Positions 1 through 8,895 of a stretch of 62,897 nt of DNA are shown here, piece by piece. Source of the stretch: Deltaproteobacteria bacterium (GTDB taxonomy: Bacteria > Myxococcota_A > Polyangia > Polyangiales > Polyangiaceae); contig QJWJ01000113.1 in the NCBI GenBank assembly GCA_003235365.1, positions 1 to 62,897 of the forward strand. Reading direction: 5' to 3'. Position 1 is the first letter of the stretch. Each line of letters begins with the position of its first letter. The translations under genes and the position numbers were made by a program. The notes below the pieces were generated by a model that saw nothing but the letters and a program-made list of their open reading frames with translations, ran no database searches and was not told the DNA's origin.

Positions 1-885
1 ACCCCAGAGGAATCGCATCCAGCTGGCGTGACGGTCGTTCTTGCCGAGGTCTTCCAGATTGAAATTCTTTTCAACGGTCTTGAGCAAGCTGTAGTGGTTG
101 TAGCCTTCGGCGTACACGGCGGGGTCGACCTCGTCGCCCAACAGCACGGTATACACCTGATTGGGTCCGTCATAGGTGTACTTGCGCCCCACATCGAAAG
201 CAGCTTCGTAGTCGGCTTCGTCGAAAGTCACGACGACCAACGTGCGAGACGGCAAGTGCGAATGGGGACCAGGAAAACGCAGCGCGCCGAAGAAGGCCCG
301 CAGCCAGCGCGCGGCCTGGTCGACCAAAGCCGGCGCCCGCGCCTCGGGTTCTTGCTTCGTTCCTTCCAGGTAGTGGCCATCGTTCCACATGTTGGGAGTG
401 AACCACGCGTAGTTGGGCAAACGTCGGTTCTGCAGGTCGCTCCAGAACGCACTCTCATCGACGATTTTCTCCCAGCGCTCACGTCGTTCGATGATCGACT
501 GAAACGAGGAGAATGGGTTGTGTTTAATCACGTAGGGGTACTGGTCCTGTGGCACCATGTCGGCCGACCAGGTGTGATTCTGCGGGATGTAGCTCTGCAT
601 GTAAGCACGCCACTCCAGACCCAGTGGAGACTCTTCAATCAGGTCGACGATCGTGCGCTGAGGCAGAGGCGATGGCCGCTCATCGTCGCTGACGTTGCAC
701 AGCTCCCCCGCGATCGACGCGATGTAGTTCGTCTGGGATGGGTGCATCACGCCGTGGAAGTTGCACAGATCGATGCCTTGCCTCGCCAAACCGCGAAAGT
801 ACTCGTTGCGCATGACGTAACCACGGTATTGATTCTCGAACATGATGATCAACACGTGGTCGAATGGTCGTTGAGCGTGAGTCAT
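1..885 (-). CDS. Phosphoesterase family protein (phospholipase C / acid phosphatase-like), C-terminus cut by window edge
   Basis: Reading leftward from an ATG at 885, 295 uninterrupted codons run off the left edge, so the C-terminus is missing. The N-terminus (MTHAQRPFDHVLIIMFENQY) carries the FEN metal-site block of the alkaline-phosphatase-superfamily phosphoesterases (PF04185), comparable to MLENRSFDH in the complete relative at 9086. MHPSQTNYIASIAG (residues 47-60) fits the nucleophile region, and VVVTFDEADYE the second metal-binding block. No signal peptide is visible. The gene begins 32 bp after the GMC oxidoreductase stop, so it is probably co-transcribed with it. By family it should hydrolyse a phosphate ester or phospholipid; the substrate cannot be read from the sequence. 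It is clearly divergent from the 9086 protein, not a recent duplicate. Confidence 0.85.
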   Translation of the reverse strand, partial: MTHAQRPFDHVLIIMFENQYRGYVMRNEYFRGLARQGIDLCNFHGVMHPSQTNYIASIAGELCNVSDDERPSPLPQRTIVDLIEESPLGLEWRAYMQSYIPQNHTWSADMVPQDQYPYVIKHNPFSSFQSIIERRERWEKIVDESAFWSDLQNRRLPNYAWFTPNMWNDGHYLEGTKQEPEARAPALVDQAARWLRAFFGALRFPGPHSHLPSRTLVVVTFDEADYEAAFDVGRKYTYDGPNQVYTVLLGDEVDPAVYAEGYNHYSLLKTVEKNFNLEDLGKNDRHASWMRFLWG

Positions 886-917
886 CTCGCGTTCCCTTCG
901 AAATGGATTGCCTTCGC

Positions 918-2894
918 CTAGGCCCGTAGCTCGGCAACGATGGTATCCGCGGCACGCAACGCCAATGCCATGATGGTCAACGTCGGGTTTGCCGTACCCA
1001 AAGCGGGAAAGACGCCGGAACCCAACATGAACAAGTTGCGGTGGTCGTGTGCCCGGCAGTCGGCGTCGACGACGCTGTCCGTCTCGTCCGTGCCCATGCG
1101 GTACGTGCCCGCAATGTGTCCGGCGCCCCCGTACTCGTAGTCCTTGCCATCGTAGTGAAACTGCGCCGCCGCCAGCTTCAAGCCGACGAGGGTCGTCGCA
1201 ATCTCGTCGACGCCCAGGCGCTCGAAGATCTTCTGCAGCGCCTCTTGGCCGTGGGCAAACCCCCGCTTCGTGTATTCCGACACGTCGTAGTGCACCTGGG
1301 GCTTCGGCAATCCGAGATGGTCCACTTGGTCGCTGCTCGGGTTTTGGGGCACCGTGACGTTGCTCGTCGGCAGCGGCAGCGCTTCGGGTTCAACCGCCAT
1401 ACGCACCTGGTGAGTCACCACCTCCCCGACCGCCCGACGCAGCTCCTTCCCGTACCATTTGCGCGGCGCATCTGGCGTCTTGGGTCGCTTGTAGAACTTG
1501 TTGATGATTCCAATGCCCGGGTCATCCTGCGTCGCAGGGTTGTCCAGATTCATGACCTGCCACACGGTCTTCTGAGGGGCTCCTGCTGGCCAAACCCAAC
1601 CGTCGTTGCCCACCTCGATGCGATATGCCGCACGCGATGAACGAAACGCACCATCCCGAAACTCGCCGATCCCCGTCGTCGAGAGCGGACCGCGGAACGG
1701 GTACAAAGGTTCGTCTGCCAACCCCCAACTGAGATGGATCACGTGATCCATCAAGTTTCTTCCGACCTGATCGCTGGTGTTGGCGACCGTCTTGGTCTTG
1801 CCGCCCTTTGCCCAGGGTGACATCAGCAGCAGCTTGGGCGTTTCGATGGCATGCCCAGCGAGCACGTAGACCTTTGCGCGCACCGAACGATCCTGCACGG
1901 CATTGGCGTCGCTGTAGTCCTTGTACGACAACTGCTCGACCTGATCGTCGTCGCCCACCACCACTCGGTATACGACACTCTTGTAGCGAACCTCAGCCGG
2001 AACGCGATTCGGATAGCTCTCGTCTTCGTATGCCTCCGTCGCGCGCGCCAGATGCGTCGTCGCATCCCACTTCGCTTGGATCGGACACACGGGAATGCAG
2101 CTCGAGTTGCCCAAGCACCGATACCGAAGAAACCGTTGCACCGGTTGCGCGGGGCCCGTATCGACCCCGCCGAGTTTGTGCCGACGAGCGTCGTCGACCG
2201 TCGGATATTCTCTCGAGTTGCGCCCCTGAGGTGTACTCATCACGGCGATCTTCACGCCCTCAACCGCATAGCCATTCAAGCGGGCCGCCAGTCGCTGGTC
2301 GGAGTAGCTCAACGGGATCTCGTCCATGGGATACGGATGGCTGCGCTTGGCTCCGAGGTAGCCATCATACTCCTCGCTGTTGCCGGAGACCCCGGCCTCG
2401 AGTTCCGCCCGGTAGTACCAAGGCTCGAGCTCGTCGTAGGTCAAAGGCCAATCACGAGCGTACTGGAGCAACGGGCCGTCCTGCCCCTGCTCGCCTTTGT
2501 CGTATGTCGACTTCAGCTTGAAGTCGTTGGGAACGTGCCGCAAGCACGTGCCCAACCAGTGGTTCGACGTGCCGCCCCCCAGTCGTTCGTACGTGCTGTT
2601 GAAAGGGATCTTGCCCGTCTGCTGCATGTAGTACTTGCGATCGCGAAACGTGTCGCGAATCGCCATGTCAGTTACCTTGGGTCGAGGCGCGTCGGGCGTC
2701 GCTGGCCACGGCGAGTCAGGCGACTTGGTGTCAGCGCGATAGAACGTTTCGACGTGATCCTCGGGATGCCGCATTGCGGGCCCGGCTTCGAGCACCAGTA
2801 CTTTGAGTCCTTCCCGAGACAGAGCGTTGGCACACATTGCCCCGGACGCGCCCGCGCCCACGATCACCACATCATACTCAGTGTCTTCACTCAT
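918..2894 (-). CDS. GMC-family FAD dehydrogenase large subunit with a 3Fe-4S-type Cys motif
   Basis: The 658-residue protein has a Rossmann FAD site (GAGASG, residues 13-18), the GMC block GGGTSNHW (107-113 region), and a GMC C-terminal domain with HIAGTYRMG (H593) and NPTLT (N636). RCLGNSSCIPVC (C260, C266, C270) has C-x5-C-x3-C spacing, known in FAD glucose dehydrogenase alpha subunits, where the cysteines hold a 3Fe-4S cluster. It probably oxidises a sugar or alcohol and passes electrons through the cluster to a cytochrome c. The start at 2894 is preceded by GGGAGAAG; an upstream in-frame start would lie inside the conserved leader. No signal peptide is visible. The partner small subunit ends 183 bp upstream, and the gap is filled by leader copy A. 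Confidence 0.88.
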   Translation of the reverse strand: MSEDTEYDVVIVGAGASGAMCANALSREGLKVLVLEAGPAMRHPEDHVETFYRADTKSPDSPWPATPDAPRPKVTDMAIRDTFRDRKYYMQQTGKIPFNSTYERLGGGTSNHWLGTCLRHVPNDFKLKSTYDKGEQGQDGPLLQYARDWPLTYDELEPWYYRAELEAGVSGNSEEYDGYLGAKRSHPYPMDEIPLSYSDQRLAARLNGYAVEGVKIAVMSTPQGRNSREYPTVDDARRHKLGGVDTGPAQPVQRFLRYRCLGNSSCIPVCPIQAKWDATTHLARATEAYEDESYPNRVPAEVRYKSVVYRVVVGDDDQVEQLSYKDYSDANAVQDRSVRAKVYVLAGHAIETPKLLLMSPWAKGGKTKTVANTSDQVGRNLMDHVIHLSWGLADEPLYPFRGPLSTTGIGEFRDGAFRSSRAAYRIEVGNDGWVWPAGAPQKTVWQVMNLDNPATQDDPGIGIINKFYKRPKTPDAPRKWYGKELRRAVGEVVTHQVRMAVEPEALPLPTSNVTVPQNPSSDQVDHLGLPKPQVHYDVSEYTKRGFAHGQEALQKIFERLGVDEIATTLVGLKLAAAQFHYDGKDYEYGGAGHIAGTYRMGTDETDSVVDADCRAHDHRNLFMLGSGVFPALGTANPTLTIMALALRAADTIVAELRA

Positions 2895-2912
2895 GACGCT
2901 TCTCCCGCTAGA

Positions 2913-3058
2913 GCGGCAATCATGTTGATTGCCGCGACAAATCAACAACCTAGAGCTGCGAGCAAGAGTGCCCGAACGTGGCCCCGAAAGACGCCCTCAC
3001 CCCTGCTGGGGCGATTTTTCGGCACTTCCGTGCACAGGCAAACTGATCGGTGCTCTAG
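2913..3058 (-). promoter_or_regulatory. Structured leader, copy A, upstream of the GMC dehydrogenase gene
   Basis: This ~146-nt element in the gap before the GMC gene is near-identical to copy B (8896-9053), and both lie on the sense strand just 5' of a start codon. In sense order it begins CTAGAGCACCGATCAG. It contains a hairpin with CGCCC/GGGCG arms, a CGGGCA-CTCT-TGCTCG hairpin (2959-2974), and a 3' palindrome GCGGCAATCA-ACA-TGATTGCCGC (2913-2935). A competing stem GTTGATT/AATCAAC pairs 2940-2946 with 2924-2930. Relative to copy B, the A-to-G change in the second hairpin keeps a G-U pair, which supports an RNA structure. There is no T-tract after the palindrome, so a simple terminator is unlikely. 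It could instead be a DNA operator. Confidence 0.7.
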
Positions 3059-3077
3059 TGATTCTCGACCGTGTGCT

Positions 3078-3842
3078 TCAAGGCTTGTACGACTCGGGGC
3101 CTAACCCGGTATCCGTTCCATCGGCTTTCGGCTCAGCTGCCCAGTACGGGCGCCCCGACAAGTGATACTTGCCATCTTCACCCCGATAACCCTCCGCGCT
3201 GTATGCCATGGGGTGAGCTAGCACCGCTCGCCACACCAGGCCCTTCGGGTACTGTTGTCCGCCGGTCGCGGGCTCGGCCCCCGTCGGTGGCGAGACCGGA
3301 AACCCACTAGATAGGTCGATGAACGCACCCGTGTACCAAAGCAGAATTACCGTCTTGGCCACGGAGGCGTTCGCCTCGATGGGTAGGACGTCCTGCTCGA
3401 ACGAGTTGGGGTCTGCCTCGTAACTTCGAATGAGGCGCTCGAGGATCTTTGGGTCCACCGCGGGCGCATCGGAACTTGGCCACGTCGCCAAACGCTCGTA
3501 ATACTCTTCAGCAAGCTCTGGGTTTTCGTGCAAATCATCGAAACCGGTCAAAAATTCCGACAAGCGTATGAATCCAGCGTACCTCTCAGCAACTGCAGCA
3601 TCGGACCGCTGCAAACCACCCTCAATCCATGCCTCGAACTGTTGGAGCATCTCTGGAGTCCAAGCGTTGAACGGCCGCGGTGGCATGGACCCGTCTCGCA
3701 ACCTGCTGAGCAGGGTTCGAGCGTTCTGCGCAACGAACAGATAGTCGTCCAGCGGATACTGCAACATCTTCATGTAGGCGATGTCCACGCCCTGAAAGAG
3801 TCGCTTCACGTCGTTCCAAGTCGGCGGACTAGTATTCGGCAT
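3078..3842 (-). CDS. Sorbitol-dehydrogenase-type (FAD-SLDH) small subunit
   Basis: The 254-residue protein starts MPNTSPPTWNDVKRLF, preceded by GAGGAA at good spacing. Its C-terminal half has the layout of the small subunits of membrane-bound FAD sorbitol/gluconate dehydrogenases (PF12318-like): LLWYTGAF (~185-192), then YPKGLVWRAV and finally GRPYWAAEP. In known complexes this subunit chaperones and exports the GMC subunit through its Tat signal. Here no Tat signal or membrane segment is visible, which is unusual. The gene lies 47 bp after the multihaem cytochrome and upstream of the GMC gene, matching the usual small subunit / GMC / cytochrome grouping. Family assignment rests on motif layout alone. 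Confidence 0.7.
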   Translation of the reverse strand: MPNTSPPTWNDVKRLFQGVDIAYMKMLQYPLDDYLFVAQNARTLLSRLRDGSMPPRPFNAWTPEMLQQFEAWIEGGLQRSDAAVAERYAGFIRLSEFLTGFDDLHENPELAEEYYERLATWPSSDAPAVDPKILERLIRSYEADPNSFEQDVLPIEANASVAKTVILLWYTGAFIDLSSGFPVSPPTGAEPATGGQQYPKGLVWRAVLAHPMAYSAEGYRGEDGKYHLSGRPYWAAEPKADGTDTGLGPESYKP

Positions 3843-3889
3843 GTGTTCCTCTGCAATGGCAAGACGCTGAACGAACCCCGATGTGGGGC

Positions 3890-6784
3890 TCACAGGTCCA
3901 GATAGTCGTAGTGCTCCTGAAGCTTCTTGCGGACATCCTTCTGGGTCAGGCGTCGCTGCGGCGCTTGACCCTTCTTCAAGGCAGCGGGGCGTCCTACGCC
4001 GAGCTTCCACCCGGCGGCGGGGGTGTCGGCCAAGTTCAACCGACTCGCCATGTGGATGAGACGTCGCATGTCCCTCTCCACGGGAAACCTCTTGTCGCTG
4101 CCGGTCTGGAAACGGTCGCGAAGGTAGTACGGGGGAATCGTCTGGTAGAACAACTGCACGCGCACGCTAGACCAGCCGGATATCTCAGAAAGCGGGACTC
4201 GATACGTGACGTGGTCCTGCCCATTCGCAGAGTTCTTTTGATAGTCGGGGTCATCAGCGGCGGCACCGTGCGGCGCCATGGCAAACAGGTTGCGACTCGG
4301 CCCCTTCGGATTCTCGACTGACGACCACCCGAGCGGGAGGATGCGGTTGTCTTTCTGCTCATCGAAGATGCCGAGAACCGTCGTTTGCAGCTTACCCTCG
4401 CTGTCCTGGGCGCGCACCTCGTAGATCTGAACCTGAGTCGGCGCCGTGATGACCTGATGGTGCGGTTGGCTGCGGGACGGGTCGAGAGTCTCTTCACTCT
4501 CCAGGGGTTTGCCATCCGGGCCGAGGATCACCCCCAGCGAATTGGCGCGCCCCGACGCCCACAGGACCTTGCCCGAACCATCCAGCACTTCGAACGTCAG
4601 GAACGCGCGGCGAAATCCAGCGCCCGTAGGGAACTTGTGCCCCGCGAAGTTGGTGACCTCCACTTCGGCCTCGAGCTGGTCTCCCTTCTCCGCCAATCCG
4701 GTGACGCGCACCTCTGCTGTGGCTCGCTCAGCGTGGTTCTCGATCCAATCGCGTGCGTTGAGTACGGGGTCCAGCGTGTTTTTGGGTGTGCGCGGATCCG
4801 GCCCCAGAACACCCAACGGCTGTTGGAACTGCTCGTACATCTCGAAGACGAACAGATTGATCCCCAGCAAGACGTGGCGATAGATCGGGTCGTGTTTCTG
4901 AAAGCTGATCGACGCGTCCGAGCGCCCGCGCACGGGTGGAAACCGGTCACTCTCCATGTTGACGATGCGTTCCGCGAGGTTCTTCTTTGCCTTCGGGTCG
5001 TGGTGCGACGCCATGTGGCAACCCTGACAAGTGATTGAGCCATTACGCTTCGAGTCGATTTCGTTTTCGTAGGCGCTGTTGCGCCACTCGAAGTAGGTCG
5101 TCTGCTCAAACGCCAAGTGCACTGCCGGGTCTTCGAATGGCGTCTTGTACTGCTCCGGTAACTGGTACCCAACAGGGAGCGCGGGAACCAACACGGTGTG
5201 ACACGAGCCACAAAGCTTCGACTCTCTGATCTGCGCGCTGCCCTTGACGACGTTTCCGTACTTGGCGCGCCGTCCCAGTGTACGGTCCATGGCGGCCGAT
5301 GCGATGTTCTCGTCGGAGTAGGGGCCCCAGAACGGAGTATCTGACCCAGGATTGGGGAACATCGCCGTATAGGTCTTCAGATCACTGGGGATCCTGTAGT
5401 GCTCGCCCAGCTTCTCGAACTTCGGGTCGACGCCGAGTTCATCAGAAGCAATCTGATGGCAAACGGCGCAGGAAACGCCGTCGCGAGCCAGCGCGCCGTA
5501 CTTGGAGTCCTTGCCGGCGGTCGAGTAGAACTTGTCGATGGTGAACAGCGCATCCTCACCCTCGTCGATCTTCAACTGCCTACCAGCCATCGGGCCATGA
5601 CAGGAGAAGCAAGTGTCAGTCGTGAAATCAGCCAGCTCCGGACGCAAGCGTCGTTCGAAGTCCACTTGCGCGTGCCAGACCGGATCCCTACCGGAAAGTG
5701 CGTTCAGCGACGCGCTCCATTCGCCGTGCGCCGAGAAGTTCCGGTAAGTCTTCGCATCAGGGGTGCTGGTGCCGTCGACCAACGCTTGCTCGGGGTCGGG
5801 CTCCGGGTACCACATGTCCGGTGAAGTGTTGGACAACAGCTCGGCGGCGCCATGGCATCCTCGACATTGATCCGACGTGATGTATGAAGCGATCTGGTCC
5901 GAGTTGGCGCCGCCGGTCTTGCCCGACCACGCGTGATCGAACTGTTGCGATGGAAAGAACTCGTCCGGGGGTAACGTTGGTTCGTCTTTGATGTCGTAAT
6001 AGCTCAGAAACTCAGGGTCCGCGTTAGCTCGTGCCGCGATGCGCTGACGCTCGGGAACGGGCGTCACTCGCGGTGCCAAATCGGCGTCGGGCTTCCATTC
6101 GTCCACATGGGAACTCGGAAGCGGCCCCTGAGCATCCAGGAATACCATCGAGTCGTTCGCCGACGCGTGGCACGCGAAGCAGGACGAGTTGGCGACCATG
6201 CCATCGGAGCGCTCGCGATCCACCACCATCTTGCCGGACTCCGACTTGAATGACATGGTGCTCCAGAACCAACCGTCAGTCGACGATTTGCTCGCTCCAG
6301 CACTGCGCACCATCGCCCGGGCGCCCACGACCGCGCGCTTCCCCGCATCATCGGCGGGACCATACTGCAACGCGACAATCGTCCCCCCTTCGGGAATGGC
6401 CGTCGGGTTCTTGGGCAGCGGTTGTGCTTGTAGCCACGCTGAGATGGCTTGGTCGAAGTGCACCTCCACGAACCCGTGGACGGTGTGAGGAGCCACTCCG
6501 GACAAGTGCCCCGGCTGACTCTGCCAGCCATCTTCTTGATAACCCTTCGAGAGCACCAGCTGCTCCAACTTCAGCTGCTGTGGGTCCACTTCGACCCGTG
6601 CCTCGACCGGCGGCGTCTTGGTTTCGACCGCTGAACTCGTGACCTGAATGGTGGAGGCAGGCGAGTTTACGCCTCCACGAGGTGCCTTTCCCGCGTCCTT
6701 GCATCCGTGCAGCAAGCACGTTGGAACTGAAGCGAAAGCCGTGACGAGCACGGCAATCGCGCACTTGCGCGAGTCGACCTCCAT
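3890..6784 (-). CDS. Hexahaem cytochrome c lipoprotein with P460-like N-terminal domain
   Basis: The 964-residue protein has an N-terminal hydrophobic stretch ending LLHGC (C28), a plausible lipobox, so it is probably membrane-anchored outside the cytoplasm. Six CxxCH haem sites are visible: C202-H206, C307-H311, C392-H396, C439-H443, C525-H529 and C586-H590. Residues ~80-206 (a G-rich region, GGTIVALQYG, GWFWSTM, then the first CxxCH) have the layout of cytochrome P460 domains. The ~370-residue C-terminal part has no haem motif. GGGAGAG precedes the ATG. It heads the leftward group and is the likely electron acceptor for the dehydrogenase. Canonical dehydrogenases of this class use a three-haem subunit instead, so this pairing is not the textbook one. 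Confidence 0.85.
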   Translation of the reverse strand: MEVDSRKCAIAVLVTAFASVPTCLLHGCKDAGKAPRGGVNSPASTIQVTSSAVETKTPPVEARVEVDPQQLKLEQLVLSKGYQEDGWQSQPGHLSGVAPHTVHGFVEVHFDQAISAWLQAQPLPKNPTAIPEGGTIVALQYGPADDAGKRAVVGARAMVRSAGASKSSTDGWFWSTMSFKSESGKMVVDRERSDGMVANSSCFACHASANDSMVFLDAQGPLPSSHVDEWKPDADLAPRVTPVPERQRIAARANADPEFLSYYDIKDEPTLPPDEFFPSQQFDHAWSGKTGGANSDQIASYITSDQCRGCHGAAELLSNTSPDMWYPEPDPEQALVDGTSTPDAKTYRNFSAHGEWSASLNALSGRDPVWHAQVDFERRLRPELADFTTDTCFSCHGPMAGRQLKIDEGEDALFTIDKFYSTAGKDSKYGALARDGVSCAVCHQIASDELGVDPKFEKLGEHYRIPSDLKTYTAMFPNPGSDTPFWGPYSDENIASAAMDRTLGRRAKYGNVVKGSAQIRESKLCGSCHTVLVPALPVGYQLPEQYKTPFEDPAVHLAFEQTTYFEWRNSAYENEIDSKRNGSITCQGCHMASHHDPKAKKNLAERIVNMESDRFPPVRGRSDASISFQKHDPIYRHVLLGINLFVFEMYEQFQQPLGVLGPDPRTPKNTLDPVLNARDWIENHAERATAEVRVTGLAEKGDQLEAEVEVTNFAGHKFPTGAGFRRAFLTFEVLDGSGKVLWASGRANSLGVILGPDGKPLESEETLDPSRSQPHHQVITAPTQVQIYEVRAQDSEGKLQTTVLGIFDEQKDNRILPLGWSSVENPKGPSRNLFAMAPHGAAADDPDYQKNSANGQDHVTYRVPLSEISGWSSVRVQLFYQTIPPYYLRDRFQTGSDKRFPVERDMRRLIHMASRLNLADTPAAGWKLGVGRPAALKKGQAPQRRLTQKDVRKKLQEHYDYLDL

Positions 6785-6979
6785 AATCTCTCCCAGCCTC
6801 TCGGATGAACAGATACCGACACACGCCGTTCATTGCAAGCCGACATTCATACGCGCAGCAAACAAACTTCAACACATGTGACACACCTCACACCGCTATG
6901 CGTAAACCCACGACACCACCACTTGAACAATGACGCCACTTGCGCTGCGTTGCCCGCCGACGACATACTCGCGAACACC

Positions 6980-8779
6980 ATGATCACGATTCCAAGTCGT
7001 CGCTCAACACACACAACGGCAACACTAGCCGTCGCGTACATTTCATGCGGCCAACAGTTCGCATGCACGAAGACCACTCCAAGCACACAGGAACCGACAA
7101 CACCCGCAGCGAGAGAAGCCGTCGCCGTGGAACCCACCACAGCCCCTTCGGTCAAAGCGCCTGATGCAGCGCCGCGCATTGAACCAACACCAGTGGGCAA
7201 TACATGCATGGGCAAGTACCCGAGCTACTGGCAAGACCCAGCGTTTCCCGAGCAGTGGGAACAGCAGACCATCTCCAATGCTCCCCCAAGCGATTGGAAG
7301 GGCCCCATCTTCAGGTTGTCGGACGCCTTTCCAAAGACGTTGGTCGACCAACCCGAGGCGCAGCCTTGGCGGACCCCGCGCTTCGCTCCGCTATTCCAAC
7401 CCCAAACAGACCGTGACGAACGCAGCAAGTTGGCGCTCGAGTACGGGTGGGCGGTCATGCGGTACATGCAGGAAGGCAACATCAACCAACCTGGTCAGCC
7501 AGATTGGGCAGTGTGCGACAACCCTTGGCGACCATGGTACAACGTTCCCTTTCAGACCTATGACCCGCTCTCGGGGCGGGAATTCACTCATGGCCTCACG
7601 CGTGAGGCCCCAGTAACCTTCTCCCTGAGCGCGGCACCCGACGGCGTCGCGTCCACCATGTGGGCAGTCGGCCTTTTCAATCAGCAAGCCGCGTATGCGC
7701 TGGGACAGGTTTGGCACGACGGACAGGCAACCGCACCAACGAAAGACCTCTCGTTCCCCGAAGGTTCGGTAGTCGGAAAACCGCTGTTCAACACGGCAAG
7801 CGTCGAGCAGATGCCGATCTTGGCGGGTCTACCCTCGTGGCAGGCGAACATCTCCGACCCGACGTTCTGTCGCTGTGATCCGACGAAGGCCCCACCCAAG
7901 GGTGCCAAGAGGACTGGCAAAGCCGCGCAGTGCACGATGCAACAGCAGAGCCAACAATGCCCACGCAGCACGACGAAGTACGCGCCGGTCCGCCTCCTTC
8001 AGTTTGACTTCGCCGTCAAGGACTCCAGAGCGCCTGGCACGCAGTGGGTTTACGGCACCTTCGTGGCTGATGGCCGCCGAAAAGCGCAGGAGCCCGAACC
8101 GTGGAATCGGATCAGTCTGCTCGGCGTCATGTGGGGCAACGACCAGCCCCCGTCCGGAGCTTTGGCCCACGACCATCCGAAAGATCCGAGAGCCAATGGC
8201 TTCACCCAGGAGGTCATCTTCTGGGACGTGGTGGACGAGCTCAACTCGATCGGGGGGCCAACGCAATACCAACGCCCTGGACACCTGGGTTGCAACTTCC
8301 GCCTCAACGGGCCGGCCGACAACGCCAACAGCTCGTGCATGTCGTGTCACGGCACAGCATCCCGACCGGACGACAATCTCGCAACGCCACCGCTGCTCAG
8401 TCAATTTGGAAGCGACCTGACTTTCGAGTGCGTCACGCCCGACGCCAAACAGCCAACCAACGGGCGAGACCGAACCCAGACTGCGGCTCAGGAGCAGAGC
8501 GGAATCACGTTCGCGCAAATGGATTCGCTGTACTTCGCCAGCACGCCTGCAGCAGCCCCATTCGATACCACCGTTCAGGGACCCGATGGTCCGGTGAACG
8601 TGCTCGGAGCGAAGGTCCCCAACTACCCAGATGGGCTGCCAGGGCGTTGGATCTCGCTGGACTACTCGTTGCAGCTGTCGATTTCCCTGGCGCAGTGGGG
8701 GCAGTGGCAACGCCACAGAGCTCAGAAGGTGGCAGCAGCAAATCGCGTGCACACCAAACTACCGCGCCGCAGCGAGTGA
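6980..8779 (+). CDS. Monohaem c-type cytochrome lipoprotein of unknown family
   Basis: From the ATG at 6980 the protein is 599 residues. It starts MITIPSRRSTHTTATLAVAY followed by ISC (C23), a possible lipoprotein signal. An upstream TTG at 6833 is also in frame but would bury the signal. One haem site, CMSCH (C453-H457), lies in a region rich in Cys and Trp. The rest (for example PWRPWYNVPF, FWDVVDELNSIGG, LGCNFRLNG) I do not recognise as a named domain. It is divergent from the hexahaem gene across a 195-bp shared promoter region and precedes leader copy B. It may be an electron-transfer or assembly partner of the dehydrogenase. No clear ribosome-binding site precedes 6980, so the exact start is uncertain. 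Confidence 0.75.
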   Translation: MITIPSRRSTHTTATLAVAYISCGQQFACTKTTPSTQEPTTPAAREAVAVEPTTAPSVKAPDAAPRIEPTPVGNTCMGKYPSYWQDPAFPEQWEQQTISNAPPSDWKGPIFRLSDAFPKTLVDQPEAQPWRTPRFAPLFQPQTDRDERSKLALEYGWAVMRYMQEGNINQPGQPDWAVCDNPWRPWYNVPFQTYDPLSGREFTHGLTREAPVTFSLSAAPDGVASTMWAVGLFNQQAAYALGQVWHDGQATAPTKDLSFPEGSVVGKPLFNTASVEQMPILAGLPSWQANISDPTFCRCDPTKAPPKGAKRTGKAAQCTMQQQSQQCPRSTTKYAPVRLLQFDFAVKDSRAPGTQWVYGTFVADGRRKAQEPEPWNRISLLGVMWGNDQPPSGALAHDHPKDPRANGFTQEVIFWDVVDELNSIGGPTQYQRPGHLGCNFRLNGPADNANSSCMSCHGTASRPDDNLATPPLLSQFGSDLTFECVTPDAKQPTNGRDRTQTAAQEQSGITFAQMDSLYFASTPAAAPFDTTVQGPDGPVNVLGAKVPNYPDGLPGRWISLDYSLQLSISLAQWGQWQRHRAQKVAAANRVHTKLPRRSE

Positions 8780-8895
8780 CGGAGCTGACCACCCATCGAG
8801 TCGGAGGCCCGTGCTTCTTCGCGCTCGCATCCCGACCGACGTGCCGCGTCCGAGCAAGAAGCACAACAGATCGCCGAAACCAGACGTGCAACACC

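Noticed and set aside
28..921. Rightward open frame of 297 codons over the left end
   Set aside because: It is antisense to the partial phosphoesterase, which has clear family motifs on the minus strand. It has no ribosome site or domain.
1851..3104. Rightward 417-codon open frame
   Set aside because: Antisense shadow of the GMC gene; Arg-rich and without motifs.
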